NCBI GenBank assembly: GCA_963666805.2
Contig: CAXXWR010000007.1
Location: 1-64,000, forward strand
Source: Fusibacter sp963666805
GTDB taxonomy: Bacteria; Bacillota; Clostridia; Peptostreptococcales; Acidaminobacteraceae
DNA length: 64,000 bases
Direction of reading: 5' to 3'
Position 1 is the first letter of the stretch. Each line of letters starts with the position of its first letter. Below, one piece after another: positions 1 through 8,164 of the stretch. The notes below the pieces were generated by a model. That model was not told the origin of the DNA and made no database searches. It was given only the letters and a program-made list of their open reading frames with translations. Both the position numbers and the translations under genes were made by a program.

Positions 1-56
1 TCAAAAGCAGCTTCAATTGTACTTGCAAGCTGATTCAATTTATTGGCATAAGTCAT
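1..56 (-). CDS. ispA: Partial CDS, probable polyprenyl diphosphate synthase (IspA) N-terminus
   Basis: Only the first 18 codons lie in the window; the gene continues beyond position 1. They read MTYANKLNQLASTIEAAF, an amphipathic helix such as begins farnesyl/geranyl diphosphate synthases. The position directly after xseB on the same strand is the usual place for ispA in Clostridia and Bacillus. The call rests mainly on this context. It would make C10-C15 isoprenyl diphosphates in the cytosol. Confidence 0.5.
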   Translation of the reverse strand, partial: MTYANKLNQLASTIEAAF

Positions 57-68
57 GTTTTTCTCCAA

Positions 69-293
69 TTATTTGTCTATTTTTTTCTCTATCATATTGC
101 CCGACTCTTGCATGATCATCATTATCTTAGACTCTGTTGCCTCAAGAATTTCAAAACATTCTCGATAAACTTTCACGCCTTCTTCAAATTGTCTTAACAT
201 TTCTTCGAGACTAATATCGCCTCTCTCTAAATTTGAAGATAATTCATTGAGTTTTAACATTTTTTGTTCAAATGTATAGCGGTCATCTTTCAT
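69..293 (-). CDS. xseB: Exodeoxyribonuclease VII small subunit
   Basis: XseB is the small helical subunit of exonuclease VII, which degrades single-stranded DNA with XseA. The 74-residue product is a helical hairpin with the family pattern TFEQKMLKLNELSSNLERG followed by SLEEMLRQFEEG. The start at 293 is preceded by a good AGGAGG; the open frame continues further upstream but has no comparable site. It sits between xseA and ispA, the standard order. Confidence 0.93.
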   Translation of the reverse strand: MKDDRYTFEQKMLKLNELSSNLERGDISLEEMLRQFEEGVKVYRECFEILEATESKIMMIMQESGNMIEKKIDK

Positions 294-355
294 CGCTATT
301 CCTCCTAACATTTTATACAAAACACACGCAACAAACAATTGGTATTTAGAATTTT

Positions 356-1567
356 TTATTCATTCTCAGTAATTTCTACGATTTTACTCTGTATTTTACC
401 ATCTTTGAGTACGATTTCAACAGAATCATCCTCTTTTGCTTGTTTTACACTGGTCATCAATTGTCCATTATTATATTTAACTACACTATACCCTCTTGAC
501 ATAATATTTAACGGACTTAATGAGTGTAATTTTTCGCCTTGTGCTTCTAGCTGTTCTCTCAGAAGACTTAAACGATTATTGACCGTTTTCTCATAGAGTG
601 CTTTAGTATGTGCTATTTCTTTTTGATGCTTTTCTATTTTATAAAGGCACTGTTTCGCCATCCATTCCGGACTATGCCTTTGAATTTTCGTTTTTTCAAG
701 TACCACACGGCGGTTGACCACACGTGTCATATGATTCATCATTTGCCTAAGTTCATAGGCCGTTTCTTCTTTAGAGCAAATCGTCATTTCGGCAGCAGCC
801 GAAGGCGTTGGTGCTCTTAAATCTGAAACAAAATCGCTAATAGTAAAGTCAGTTTCATGTCCTACACCTGAAACAACTGGGATCTTTGAAGCAAAAATCT
901 GCCTTGCCACGACTTCTTCATTAAAAGACCAAAGTTCCTCAATAGAGCCGCCTCCTCTTGAAAGGATAATCACATCAACATCTTGCCGTTGATTGAAATA
1001 ATCAAGCGCTTCACATATTTCATCTTTAGATAACTCGCCTTGAACTCTAACAGGATAGATAAGCAGGTTCGATAGATTTGATCTTCTTTGAGCCACAGAA
1101 ATAATATCTCTCACTGCAGCACCTGTAGGTGACGTAATGACGCCAATCTTGGAAGGATACTGAGGAATAGCTTGCTTCTGACTTTGATCGAATAAGCCTT
1201 CTTTCTCAAGTTGCTTTTTAAGGGCTTCAAATTTTATATAAAGCGCACCAATGCCCACTTGTTCAATTTCATCAACATAAAGCTGGTATCTACCGTCGCG
1301 TTCATAAATGCTCACGCGACCTTTCGCATGAACTTTATCACCATTTTTAGGTAATCGCTCCACACGACTCAACTGTTGGCTAAACATCACACAATTTAGT
1401 TTGCTGCCTTCATCTTTCAAGGTGAAATACGCATGACCGCTACTGTGTCGTGTAAAATTCGATATTTCGCCTTCAATAATAACCCGATTAATAATAGGGT
1501 CTGTCGATAAAAGTCGTTTCAAATATTGATTAATCTCTGAGACAGAGAATGCACGCATTTTTAACAT
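356..1567 (-). CDS. xseA: Exodeoxyribonuclease VII large subunit
   Basis: Catalytic subunit of exonuclease VII, cytosolic, 403 residues. An N-terminal OB-fold (about residues 5-100, with SGHAYFTLKDEGSKLNCVMF) is followed by the catalytic domain with the family motifs GVITSPTGAAVRDI, SRGGGSIEELW and GVGHETDFTI. The C-terminal part is a long helical region. The start at 1567 overlaps the stop of the upstream TsaD paralogue (ATGTTAA) and has AGGAG at suitable spacing; a second ATG three codons later is possible. Confidence 0.96.
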   Translation of the reverse strand: MLKMRAFSVSEINQYLKRLLSTDPIINRVIIEGEISNFTRHSSGHAYFTLKDEGSKLNCVMFSQQLSRVERLPKNGDKVHAKGRVSIYERDGRYQLYVDEIEQVGIGALYIKFEALKKQLEKEGLFDQSQKQAIPQYPSKIGVITSPTGAAVRDIISVAQRRSNLSNLLIYPVRVQGELSKDEICEALDYFNQRQDVDVIILSRGGGSIEELWSFNEEVVARQIFASKIPVVSGVGHETDFTISDFVSDLRAPTPSAAAEMTICSKEETAYELRQMMNHMTRVVNRRVVLEKTKIQRHSPEWMAKQCLYKIEKHQKEIAHTKALYEKTVNNRLSLLREQLEAQGEKLHSLSPLNIMSRGYSVVKYNNGQLMTSVKQAKEDDSVEIVLKDGKIQSKIVEITENE

Positions 1568-2493
1568 TTTGTATACTCCTGACTCCCTAACAAAGCAATA
1601 CCATAAGCATTATCTTTGGCATATTGAGGTGTCGCAAAAACGATTTGGCCTTGTCTTTTACAATGCATCTTTAACCATTCTCGAATAATTGAATTGGACG
1701 AAACCCCACCTGAAATCACAAGTGGCAAAGTCTTATCATAGGTCTCAATAAGACGGCTTAATAGCGCTGCTATTGTATTAAACAGTACTCTCGCTACTTT
1801 ATCCATGGGCTCTGTTTCAAGCCGTTTCATCAGTTGATTTTCCAAACCAGATATATTAAAATGACCCGCTTGAACAGCCTTTACCTGAATGTATTCTTTT
1901 GTTTCTACAGATTGAGCTAATTTGTCGAGCGCTGCACCACAAGGAAATTCAAGACCTGCCGCCACACCTATTCGGTCAATGAGCTGTCCAAAATTAAGGT
2001 CAAGCGTTCCGCCTACGATTTCAGAAAAAATGCGATCACCTTCCCAGTGACTCTTCAAAATTTCTGTTGTACCTCCTGATAAGTGCATTCCTAAAAAAGG
2101 CGTCTTAATAATCCCTAAGGAACTGGTTGCCATAGCTGCCATCAAATGCCCCTCTTGATGAGTATAATACTTGATATCAGCCTGATTAACAATGGCAAAA
2201 TTTTTAGAAAATAAAACACCTGCATTAAAAACGGGCATGTATGACCCTTCAACATTCCTAGGTTTTTCACTTACAGCAACACAAGTAATTTGATGAATAT
2301 CAACTTGTTGCGATAAGTCTTCAAGAATCGTCGTCAACTGGTGAACATGTTGAAAAAAGGCCTCAGACTGTCTAAGTCCTTTCTGACCCTTTTTAACCTT
2401 CAACAAACTTGCTGATTCATACACAATCTGTCCCGCCTCATCAATCACACAAGCTGAAGTTGTATAATTACTGGTGTCAATCCCTAAAATCAT
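1561..2493 (-). CDS. TsaD/Kae1-family paralogue (peptidase M22-like, ASKHA fold)
   Basis: Member of the Kae1/TsaD/YeaZ superfamily, 310 residues. It begins MILGIDTSNYTTSACV (ASKHA phosphate-1 motif) and has HQEGH near residue 112, matching the metal-binding HxxxH of TsaD. A shorter TsaD-like gene between nusB and xseA is common in Clostridia and is distinct from the housekeeping tsaD that makes t6A in tRNA. Whether it has t6A activity cannot be told. It overlaps xseA by 7 bases and lies 2 bases after nusB. Confidence 0.8.
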   Translation of the reverse strand: MILGIDTSNYTTSACVIDEAGQIVYESASLLKVKKGQKGLRQSEAFFQHVHQLTTILEDLSQQVDIHQITCVAVSEKPRNVEGSYMPVFNAGVLFSKNFAIVNQADIKYYTHQEGHLMAAMATSSLGIIKTPFLGMHLSGGTTEILKSHWEGDRIFSEIVGGTLDLNFGQLIDRIGVAAGLEFPCGAALDKLAQSVETKEYIQVKAVQAGHFNISGLENQLMKRLETEPMDKVARVLFNTIAALLSRLIETYDKTLPLVISGGVSSNSIIREWLKMHCKRQGQIVFATPQYAKDNAYGIALLGSQEYTKC

Positions 2494-2495
2494 GT

Positions 2496-2894
2496 CTATT
2501 CTGCCTCTTCTACTAATTTGCCGAGTAAACCATTAATAAACTTACCTGATTTTTCATCCACAAACTTTTTACCCAAATTGATGGCTTCATTAATCGAAAC
2601 CTTAGTTGGAATATCGTCTAACCAATTGATTTCAGTTATGGCAATTCTCAATATAGCTAAATCGACCTTGCCTATTCTCTCAATTTTCCATCCCTTCAGA
2701 TGCGTTAAAATAATATCATCTACTTTAGGTTGGTTGATCAGAAAAGTCTCTACAATATTTTTAATGTAGACGATGTCCAACTTTTCTCCGTATTGCTCTA
2801 TCATGGCATCAATCTTCTCAGGCAAAAAAGCTTGATGGATATCCATCTGATAGAGTAATTCCATTGCGACTTCACGGCTGCGCGCTCTGTTCAT
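2496..2894 (-). CDS. nusB: Transcription antitermination factor NusB
   Basis: NusB binds boxA RNA with NusE (S10) and supports antitermination of rRNA operons. The 132-residue product starts MNRARSREVAMELLYQMD, typical of NusB, and ends with IDDIPTKVSINEAINLGKKF-like sequence (here WLDDIPTKVSINEAINLGKK), the most conserved part of the family. The ATG at 2894 has GGAGG four bases upstream; a longer frame upstream encodes no family sequence. Confidence 0.95.
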   Translation of the reverse strand: MNRARSREVAMELLYQMDIHQAFLPEKIDAMIEQYGEKLDIVYIKNIVETFLINQPKVDDIILTHLKGWKIERIGKVDLAILRIAITEINWLDDIPTKVSINEAINLGKKFVDEKSGKFINGLLGKLVEEAE

Positions 2895-3013
2895 ACTGCC
2901 TCCATATTCCATTATTAAAGGAATTTCATCATGAATTATGACAAAATTCCTTGTCTTCTTTATCTTATAAAACCTTGTCTTCATGAAAAAGACTAACTTC
3001 AGAAGAAGTCAGC

Positions 3014-3403
3014 CTATTGATCAGACATTTTATCAGCTAAGTAATCTTTAATATTAATCGCTTCAATAGAAACATCTACACTCGCCACTTCAAGACCTGT
3101 CATTGATTCTATGGCTAACTTGACATTTTCTTGTACTTCTCGAGCCACTTCATGCACTTTTGAACCATAATCGACAATCACGCTAAGTGCAACACTCACC
3201 ACTTGATCTACCATTTCAACTTTAACACCTTTATTGAAATTCTTTTTACCAATCATTTCGAGAACATCATCTTGAAATGTGCCGCTTAAAGCTTTGATTC
3301 CTTCGATTTCTGATGTTGCTATACTTGTGATTACACCGATAACATCATCTGCAATATTAACGCTGCCATTATTGTATGAATTTATATTTAAATTTTCTGC
3401 CAT
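3014..3403 (-). CDS. Asp23/Gls24 family envelope stress response protein
   Basis: The 129-residue protein has the Asp23/YloU-like pattern: NIADDVIGVITSIATSEIEGI, then hydrophobic beta segments (VSVALSVIVDYG) and a C-terminal helix-strand unit with VASVDVSIEAINI. Family members are cytosolic and can be membrane-associated through partners such as AmaP. No membrane segment is visible here. AGGAGG precedes the start. It is the first gene of the block leading to nusB-xseA and has a plausible promoter 90 bases upstream. Confidence 0.88.
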   Translation of the reverse strand: MAENLNINSYNNGSVNIADDVIGVITSIATSEIEGIKALSGTFQDDVLEMIGKKNFNKGVKVEMVDQVVSVALSVIVDYGSKVHEVAREVQENVKLAIESMTGLEVASVDVSIEAINIKDYLADKMSDQ

Positions 3404-3492
3404 GATGAAAGCCTCCTCATTGAATCTACTATATCATGTCTTTGTTTTTTTGAATGCTTCACATAAGTCATCTATATTAAATGAATATCTTT

Positions 3493-3522
3493 ATTATAAC
3501 ACAAACCTAAGAGTGGTTACAA
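3493..3522 (-). promoter_or_regulatory. Probable sigma-A promoter for Asp23-nusB-xseA block
   Basis: On the minus strand TTGTAA (3522-3517) is followed after 18 bases by TATAAT (3498-3493) with an upstream TG, giving an extended -10. The transcript would start about 80 bases before the Asp23-like gene. Confidence 0.5.
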
Positions 3523-3564
3523 TCCTTTCTCTCTATAGATTCATAGCAGCAAGCGCGTGAATTA

Positions 3565-3594
3565 AAAAATCCCATCACAAGTGACGGGATTTTT
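3565..3594. terminator. Bidirectional intrinsic terminator
   Basis: Inverted repeat with arms 3565-3578 and 3581-3594 (13 of 14 matches), flanked by A-run and T-run. It lies downstream of the minus-strand zinc-ribbon gene ending at 3624 and probably ends that transcript. Confidence 0.8.
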
Positions 3595-3623
3595 ATAAAT
3601 ACTTATTATACTTTAACTTCTAA

Positions 3624-4040
3624 CTATTCTTCGTCACATGAACACGACTCATCGTCGCAATCACAATCATCTGAAAATTCAATGATTAACCCACAATTAG
3701 GACAAGTAATTTCTCCACCCTCGTCAATAATTTGGTCTTCTACAAAAATAGTTTCCCCACAGTCAGGACATTCTAAATCTTCGTAATCTTCTTCTAGTTC
3801 ATAGACATCATCTTCAACTACAGAAAGATCATCATCAATGATTTGAGCATATTCGTCAAGTTCAACGACTGCTTCGCTTAAATCATCAATTTCTTCATAA
3901 ACGTCTTCTATTTCGTTTGCGAATTCTCCTAAGATATCGACAATTTGCATCAATAACTTGCCTTCTTTAGTTGTCGAATCAATCTCCATACCTTCAGCAA
4001 GTCCTTTTAAATAGGCTACGCGTTCATTTAAATAGCTCAT
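3624..4040 (-). CDS. CD1247 N-terminal-domain protein with acidic coiled coil and zinc ribbon
   Basis: The 138-residue protein has three parts. Residues 1-45 (MSYLNERVAYLKGLAEGMEI) match the N-terminal domain of CD1247-type proteins of Clostridia. Residues 45-90 form an extremely acidic, probably coiled region. A C-terminal zinc ribbon has CPDCG and CPNCG, followed by an Asp/Cys tail DDCDCDDESCSCDEE. The function is unknown. It is convergent with no gene, ends at a strong terminator, and lies 60 bases downstream of efp. Confidence 0.75.
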   Translation of the reverse strand: MSYLNERVAYLKGLAEGMEIDSTTKEGKLLMQIVDILGEFANEIEDVYEEIDDLSEAVVELDEYAQIIDDDLSVVEDDVYELEEDYEDLECPDCGETIFVEDQIIDEGGEITCPNCGLIIEFSDDCDCDDESCSCDEE

Positions 4041-4100
4041 CGTCTTCCCTCCTTAATGGGTTTAGGTTATTTATTTGAATGGCAAAAGCCAGACAAAACA

Positions 4101-4664
4101 CTAATCATTTGATCTTGATAAATATTCGCCACTTCTTGTATCAATTTTGATTTTATCACCAACATTAACGAATGCAGGCACACTAATTTCAGCACCTGTT
4201 TCAACTTTAGCTTTTTTAGTAACGTTAGTAGCAGTATCACCTTTAACGCCTGGTTCAGCATCTACAATTTCAAGAATAACAAAGTTAGGTGCTTCAACAA
4301 TAAAGCAATTTCCTTTGTAGAATCTTAAAGTTGCGTTGTCATTTTCTTTGATAAATTGAATCGCATCTTCAACCAATTCTTCTGATAATGGAATTTGTTC
4401 ATACGTTTCATTGTCCATGAAGTAATAAACTTCACCATCACTGTATAGGTATTGCATTTCTTTCGTTTCAATATGCGCTCTAGGGAATTTTTCAGATGGG
4501 TTAAACGCTTGTTCTCTGATTGTTCCAGTAAGTAAACTTTTGTATTTAGTTCTTACAAATGCTGCACCTTTACCCGGCTTAACGTGTTGGAAATCTACAA
4601 CTACTACAGGTTCACCATTTATCTCAAATGTCACACCTTTTCTAAATTCACTTGCAGAAATCAT
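4101..4664 (-). CDS. efp: Translation elongation factor P
   Basis: EF-P relieves ribosome stalling at polyproline stretches. The 187-residue protein has the three-domain family length. It begins MISASEFRKGVTFEINGEPV and carries the tip loop HVKPGKGAAFVR with Lys32 at the position that is modified in several species. The C-terminus keeps VGDKIKIDTRSGEYLSR. GGAGG precedes the ATG at 4664. It follows an M24 peptidase, as efp does in many Firmicutes. Confidence 0.96.
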   Translation of the reverse strand: MISASEFRKGVTFEINGEPVVVVDFQHVKPGKGAAFVRTKYKSLLTGTIREQAFNPSEKFPRAHIETKEMQYLYSDGEVYYFMDNETYEQIPLSEELVEDAIQFIKENDNATLRFYKGNCFIVEAPNFVILEIVDAEPGVKGDTATNVTKKAKVETGAEISVPAFVNVGDKIKIDTRSGEYLSRSND

Positions 4665-4686
4665 TTCATAACCTCCAAAAATAATA

Positions 4687-5733
4687 TTATATTTCAAATA
4701 GATGTTTAGGAGCATCAGTTAATACTTCATAACCATCTTCTTTAACAAGAATCATATCTTCAATTCTAACACCGCCAAAGCCTTCAATATAAAGCCCTGG
4801 TTCTATTGTGATGACCATCCCCGCTTCAAGTTTCATGGGTTGATCATTGGTAATAATAGGTGATTCATGAAGGGATAGTCCAATCCCATGCCCTAATCCG
4901 TGAACATTTTCACGATAATAACCATGATAGGCAAATAAATCATCCACGGTCTTAACAATCTCTGAACACCTTATGCCCGGCCTAATCATCTTCAAAGCCA
5001 TTTGATAAGCCTGATAAACAATGCCATAAAGGTTTCGCTGTTTTTCAGTGGCATGTCCTATAACAAGAGTACGTGTCATATCGGAACAATAACCATTATA
5101 CAAACAACCATAATCCACTGTTAAGAAATCTCCATCATTAATGATTTTATCAGATGGAAGGCCATGTGGCAATGCTGTTCTGCCCCCAGAGACCAATATT
5201 GTTGAAAAAGATAGCTTTTTTGCCCCTTTTTCGCTCAAAATCGCTTCTAAACATTCACCTACTTCTTTTTCACTCATACCCTTTTGAATCTCTTTTAACA
5301 AAAGCTTATAGGTTTCTGATGCAATTTGAGCTGCTTTTTTAACAATTTCAATCTCAGTTTCAGTCTTGATCATTCTTAAAGACTCAACAAAAGAAGTAAC
5401 CCTTTTAATATTAACTACTTTACAAGCATCAATTCGTCGTTGTCTAGCCTGTGTCAAATGTTTTTTTTCAATGCCAAGCGTCTTCAACGCTAACTGATCT
5501 ATCATTTTGAAAAGATCATCTTCATTATTGACGGTTACCAGTCTCACATATTCCATCATAAGCTCTGAGTAACGTCGATCGACAAAAACAATCCATTCAT
5601 CTTTTAATAAAAGCATGCCTCGTGTCAAAAGAGGGATTCCTGTTAAATACTCTATATTTTGATCATCAAAAATCAACATTCCTTCACAAGCATATTGGTC
5701 AAGTTGTTGATTTATTATCGCTTTACTGGTCAT
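4687..5733 (-). CDS. M24 family Xaa-Pro aminopeptidase
   Basis: The 348-residue protein removes N-terminal residues preceding proline or is a related dipeptidase. An N-terminal creatinase-like domain (about 1-125) precedes the pita-bread catalytic domain. All five metal ligands are visible: Asp in TVDYG, Asp in CSDMTRT, His in GLGHGIGL, Glu in TIEPGLY and Glu in VRIEDM. The gene lies 5 bases after aroQ and 22 bases before efp; the conserved aroQ-pepQ-efp order supports the call. Confidence 0.92.
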   Translation of the reverse strand: MTSKAIINQQLDQYACEGMLIFDDQNIEYLTGIPLLTRGMLLLKDEWIVFVDRRYSELMMEYVRLVTVNNEDDLFKMIDQLALKTLGIEKKHLTQARQRRIDACKVVNIKRVTSFVESLRMIKTETEIEIVKKAAQIASETYKLLLKEIQKGMSEKEVGECLEAILSEKGAKKLSFSTILVSGGRTALPHGLPSDKIINDGDFLTVDYGCLYNGYCSDMTRTLVIGHATEKQRNLYGIVYQAYQMALKMIRPGIRCSEIVKTVDDLFAYHGYYRENVHGLGHGIGLSLHESPIITNDQPMKLEAGMVITIEPGLYIEGFGGVRIEDMILVKEDGYEVLTDAPKHLFEI

Positions 5734-5738
5734 TTAAT

Positions 5739-6176
5739 TTATTTTGCCTCATGAAGCCACTGGATGGCCTTAAAATAGCTCGCTTCTCTTTCGCCTAAGA
5801 ATCGAGTCGTACAGACCGGCTCAATAACTGACACACGTCTAAAGGCTTCTCGATTTTCAACATCTGACAGGTGCACTTCAACAAAGGGAATTGCCATGGA
5901 TTCTATCGCATCGCGTATAGCATAGCTATAATGCGTATAAGCACCTGCATTGATAATACATCCATCATATTCAGCTTCTTCGAGTTGGTGGATACAATCT
6001 ATAATCTCGCCTTCGTGATTTGACTGCATAAAATCAACTGCTATTGAGGCGTCCAAGTTATGAGCATAATCGATTATCATTGCTTGTAAATCTTCTAATG
6101 TAAATGTCCCATAGTGCTCTTTTTTGCGTTTGCCCAATCGATTTAAATTGGGACCATTAATCACCATTATCTTCAT
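5739..6176 (-). CDS. aroQ: Type II 3-dehydroquinate dehydratase
   Basis: Converts 3-dehydroquinate to 3-dehydroshikimate in the shikimate pathway. The 145-residue size is typical of the type II dodecameric enzyme. Motifs visible are NGPNLNRLG, QSNHEGEIID, NAGAYTHYSYAIRDA and VEVHLSD; the conserved Tyr (HYGTFTLEDL) and the catalytic His are present. It sits 12 bases after aroK in the same operon. Confidence 0.95.
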   Translation of the reverse strand: MKIMVINGPNLNRLGKRKKEHYGTFTLEDLQAMIIDYAHNLDASIAVDFMQSNHEGEIIDCIHQLEEAEYDGCIINAGAYTHYSYAIRDAIESMAIPFVEVHLSDVENREAFRRVSVIEPVCTTRFLGEREASYFKAIQWLHEAK

Positions 6177-6188
6177 TTTTTCACCTGC

Positions 6189-6719
6189 TTATTTCATCAT
6201 TATCTCTGCTACAATAGTCTCTATATCTTTGTCATCTATAATGATTACATCATCTGAAAAAGCGTTATAGAGGGGGTGTCTTTCTGCTAATAATTCACCA
6301 ATGCCTTGTTTTTTTAACACAGGTCTATTTTCACTTTCACCACTAAGATGGTCAGACAAGGTTTCATGCGTTCCTTGTAAATAGATTACGCGTCCTATCA
6401 CTTGAAGTAACGCTTTGTGGTCACTCTTTTTAACGATGCCACCACCTGTACTAAGTACGATTCCCTGCCCGTGATTATTTTTTAAAAAGGCACTTTCACA
6501 TTGTCTAAAATAAGTTTCACCCTTCATTTCAAAAATTTCGGGAATAGACATTCCTTCCTGCGCTTCAATCGCTTCATCCATATCTACAAAAGTATAGGAT
6601 AAGGCCCTCGCTAACGCTTTGCCAACCGTTGATTTTCCGCATCCCATCATGCCTATAAGAACAATATTGCCGCCTTCTTTATCCGCTTTTTTTTCAATAT
6701 AATCGTGGGTTTGTGTCAT
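6189..6719 (-). CDS. aroK: Shikimate kinase
   Basis: Phosphorylates shikimate with ATP. The P-loop GMMGCGKSTVGKALA lies at about residues 22-36, followed by the substrate-binding DMDEAIE and the STGGGIV motif. Arg residues for shikimate and the lid (ENRPVLK) are present. The 15-residue N-terminal extension before the beta-1 strand is slightly long, and the Shine-Dalgarno (AAGGA) is far from the ATG, so the start is less certain than the identity. Confidence 0.93.
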   Translation of the reverse strand: MTQTHDYIEKKADKEGGNIVLIGMMGCGKSTVGKALARALSYTFVDMDEAIEAQEGMSIPEIFEMKGETYFRQCESAFLKNNHGQGIVLSTGGGIVKKSDHKALLQVIGRVIYLQGTHETLSDHLSGESENRPVLKKQGIGELLAERHPLYNAFSDDVIIIDDKDIETIVAEIMMK

Positions 6720-6912
6720 TTTACATGCTTCCTTATTCTCATTTGATTTGAATAGTCAGTCCATAAGGCTCACTGATGACTCTCTTATGTACGCAGAAAC
6801 AACCTAATTGATTCAAGACACCACCGAAAACAACTCAGGTGTTTCAAGTTTATTTTCAGTTGTCATGATTCGCTCTTAAGCCGTCTGCCTGTATCAATTG
6901 CTTCTCTTTGTT

Positions 6913-7365
6913 CTATAGTTTACGGTTAAGATAGCTATCAAAATCAATGAGTTTGATTTCATAAGGGCTATCCATATAACAACTGGTTAATATAAAATCA
7001 GCAGTTGAACGATTTGTGGCAATTGGAATGTTATATAAAGTAGCAATTCTTAATAAGGCTTTGACATCTGGATCATGTGGATGCATACTCATTGGATCCC
7101 AGAAGAAAATCATAAAATCAATTTTGCCTTCTACAATTTTGCTTCCTACTTGTTGGTCACCGCCTAATGGGCCACTATTATAACCTCTCACAGGCAAGCC
7201 AGTTGCTTCGGCTACTATTTTAGCAGTTGTTCCTGTGCCGTATAAAAAATGTTTAGTCAATTCATCCTTATGATTTCCAACCCAATCAATCATATCTTTC
7301 TTACGTGAGTCATGTGCAATCAATGCAATGTTTTTAGCTGCTGGTAATATTTTTGTTTTGCTCAT
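6913..7365 (-). CDS. mgsA: Methylglyoxal synthase
   Basis: Converts dihydroxyacetone phosphate to methylglyoxal and phosphate, a glycolytic overflow bypass. The 150-residue protein has the family motifs LIAHDSRKKDM, GTGTTAKIV, SGPLGGDQQ with the catalytic Asp, FFWDPMSMHPHDPDV and ATNRSTADF. It stands alone between aroK and the udk terminator. I see no obvious promoter. Confidence 0.95.
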   Translation of the reverse strand: MSKTKILPAAKNIALIAHDSRKKDMIDWVGNHKDELTKHFLYGTGTTAKIVAEATGLPVRGYNSGPLGGDQQVGSKIVEGKIDFMIFFWDPMSMHPHDPDVKALLRIATLYNIPIATNRSTADFILTSCYMDSPYEIKLIDFDSYLNRKL

Positions 7366-7481
7366 ACGATACCTTCTTTCTCTATTTTCTATTTTAATAA
7401 ATAAAATACATATATCAGTTTCATTTTCTTAACTATTACTATTTTACATGATTTAAGGGAAAATTGTCACCCGCAAATTAG

Positions 7482-7508
7482 AAAAAGTAGCAGTTTTACC
7501 GCTACTTT
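7482..7508 (-). terminator. Intrinsic terminator after udk
   Basis: Minus-strand hairpin with arms AAAGTAGC and GCTACTTT (7508-7501 and 7491-7484), followed by TTCT. It ends the mltG-trmR-U32-udk transcript. Confidence 0.7.
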
Positions 7509-7540
7509 ACATAAAAGGCTGGTTTTGAAGCATAATCTGC

Positions 7541-8164
7541 TTATTTCCCATTCATGATAGACATCACTTTTGTGGTCATGATATCAATGGCTACTTTATT
7601 ATAACCACCTTCTGGAATAATGATATCAGCGAACTTTTTAGTGGGTTCTACAAATTGTTCATGTGCTGGCTTTACAGTCGTTAAATACTGATTGATAACC
7701 GAGTCAAGTGTACGCCCACGTTCATTGATATCACGTGTAATTCTACGAATAATACGCACATCAGCATCTGTATCTACAAATATCTTAATATCCATTAAGT
7801 CTCTTAATCTTTGATCATCAAGCACCAGAAGGCCTTCAATAATGACAATGTCTTTAGGATAAACACTGACTGTTTCCGTTTCCCTATTGTGTTTTGAAAA
7901 ATTATAAATCGGTTTTTCAATCACTTCATTGTTTAAAAGTGCTGTCAAATGTTTAAGTAACAGCTCTGTATCAAATGCCAAAGGGTGGTCATAATTGGTT
8001 TTCACACGCTCTTCATAGGTTAAGTGACTTTGATCTTTGTAGTAGGCATCTTGTTCAATAAAAGAAATATTTTCATCAGGTAAGGATTCATAAATCTCCT
8101 TTGCAACAGTACTCTTGCCCGAGCCTGTTCCTCCTGCAACGCCTATAATCAGTGGCTTACTCAT
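7541..8164 (-). CDS. udk: Uridine kinase
   Basis: Salvage kinase that phosphorylates uridine and cytidine. The P-loop GVAGGTGSGKSTVAK is near the N-terminus, followed by EQDAYYKDQSHL, the NYDHPLAFD motif and IVIEGLLVLDDQRLRDLMD. The ATG at 8164 is chosen because AGGAGG is 6 bases upstream; the ATG two codons earlier abuts that site. It overlaps the U32 gene by 8 bases, as in the Bacillus yrrM-yrrN-yrrO-udk order. Confidence 0.95.
   Translation of the reverse strand: MSKPLIIGVAGGTGSGKSTVAKEIYESLPDENISFIEQDAYYKDQSHLTYEERVKTNYDHPLAFDTELLLKHLTALLNNEVIEKPIYNFSKHNRETETVSVYPKDIVIIEGLLVLDDQRLRDLMDIKIFVDTDADVRIIRRITRDINERGRTLDSVINQYLTTVKPAHEQFVEPTKKFADIIIPEGGYNKVAIDIMTTKVMSIMNGK

Noticed and set aside
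1561..2493. Calling this gene the housekeeping tsaD
   Set aside because: It is shorter and lies in the nusB-xseA context of the clostridial TsaD paralogue, so only the superfamily is claimed.
4067..4261. Minus-strand frame of 64 codons overlapping efp
   Set aside because: It is out of frame inside efp, lacks family similarity, and efp is intact.
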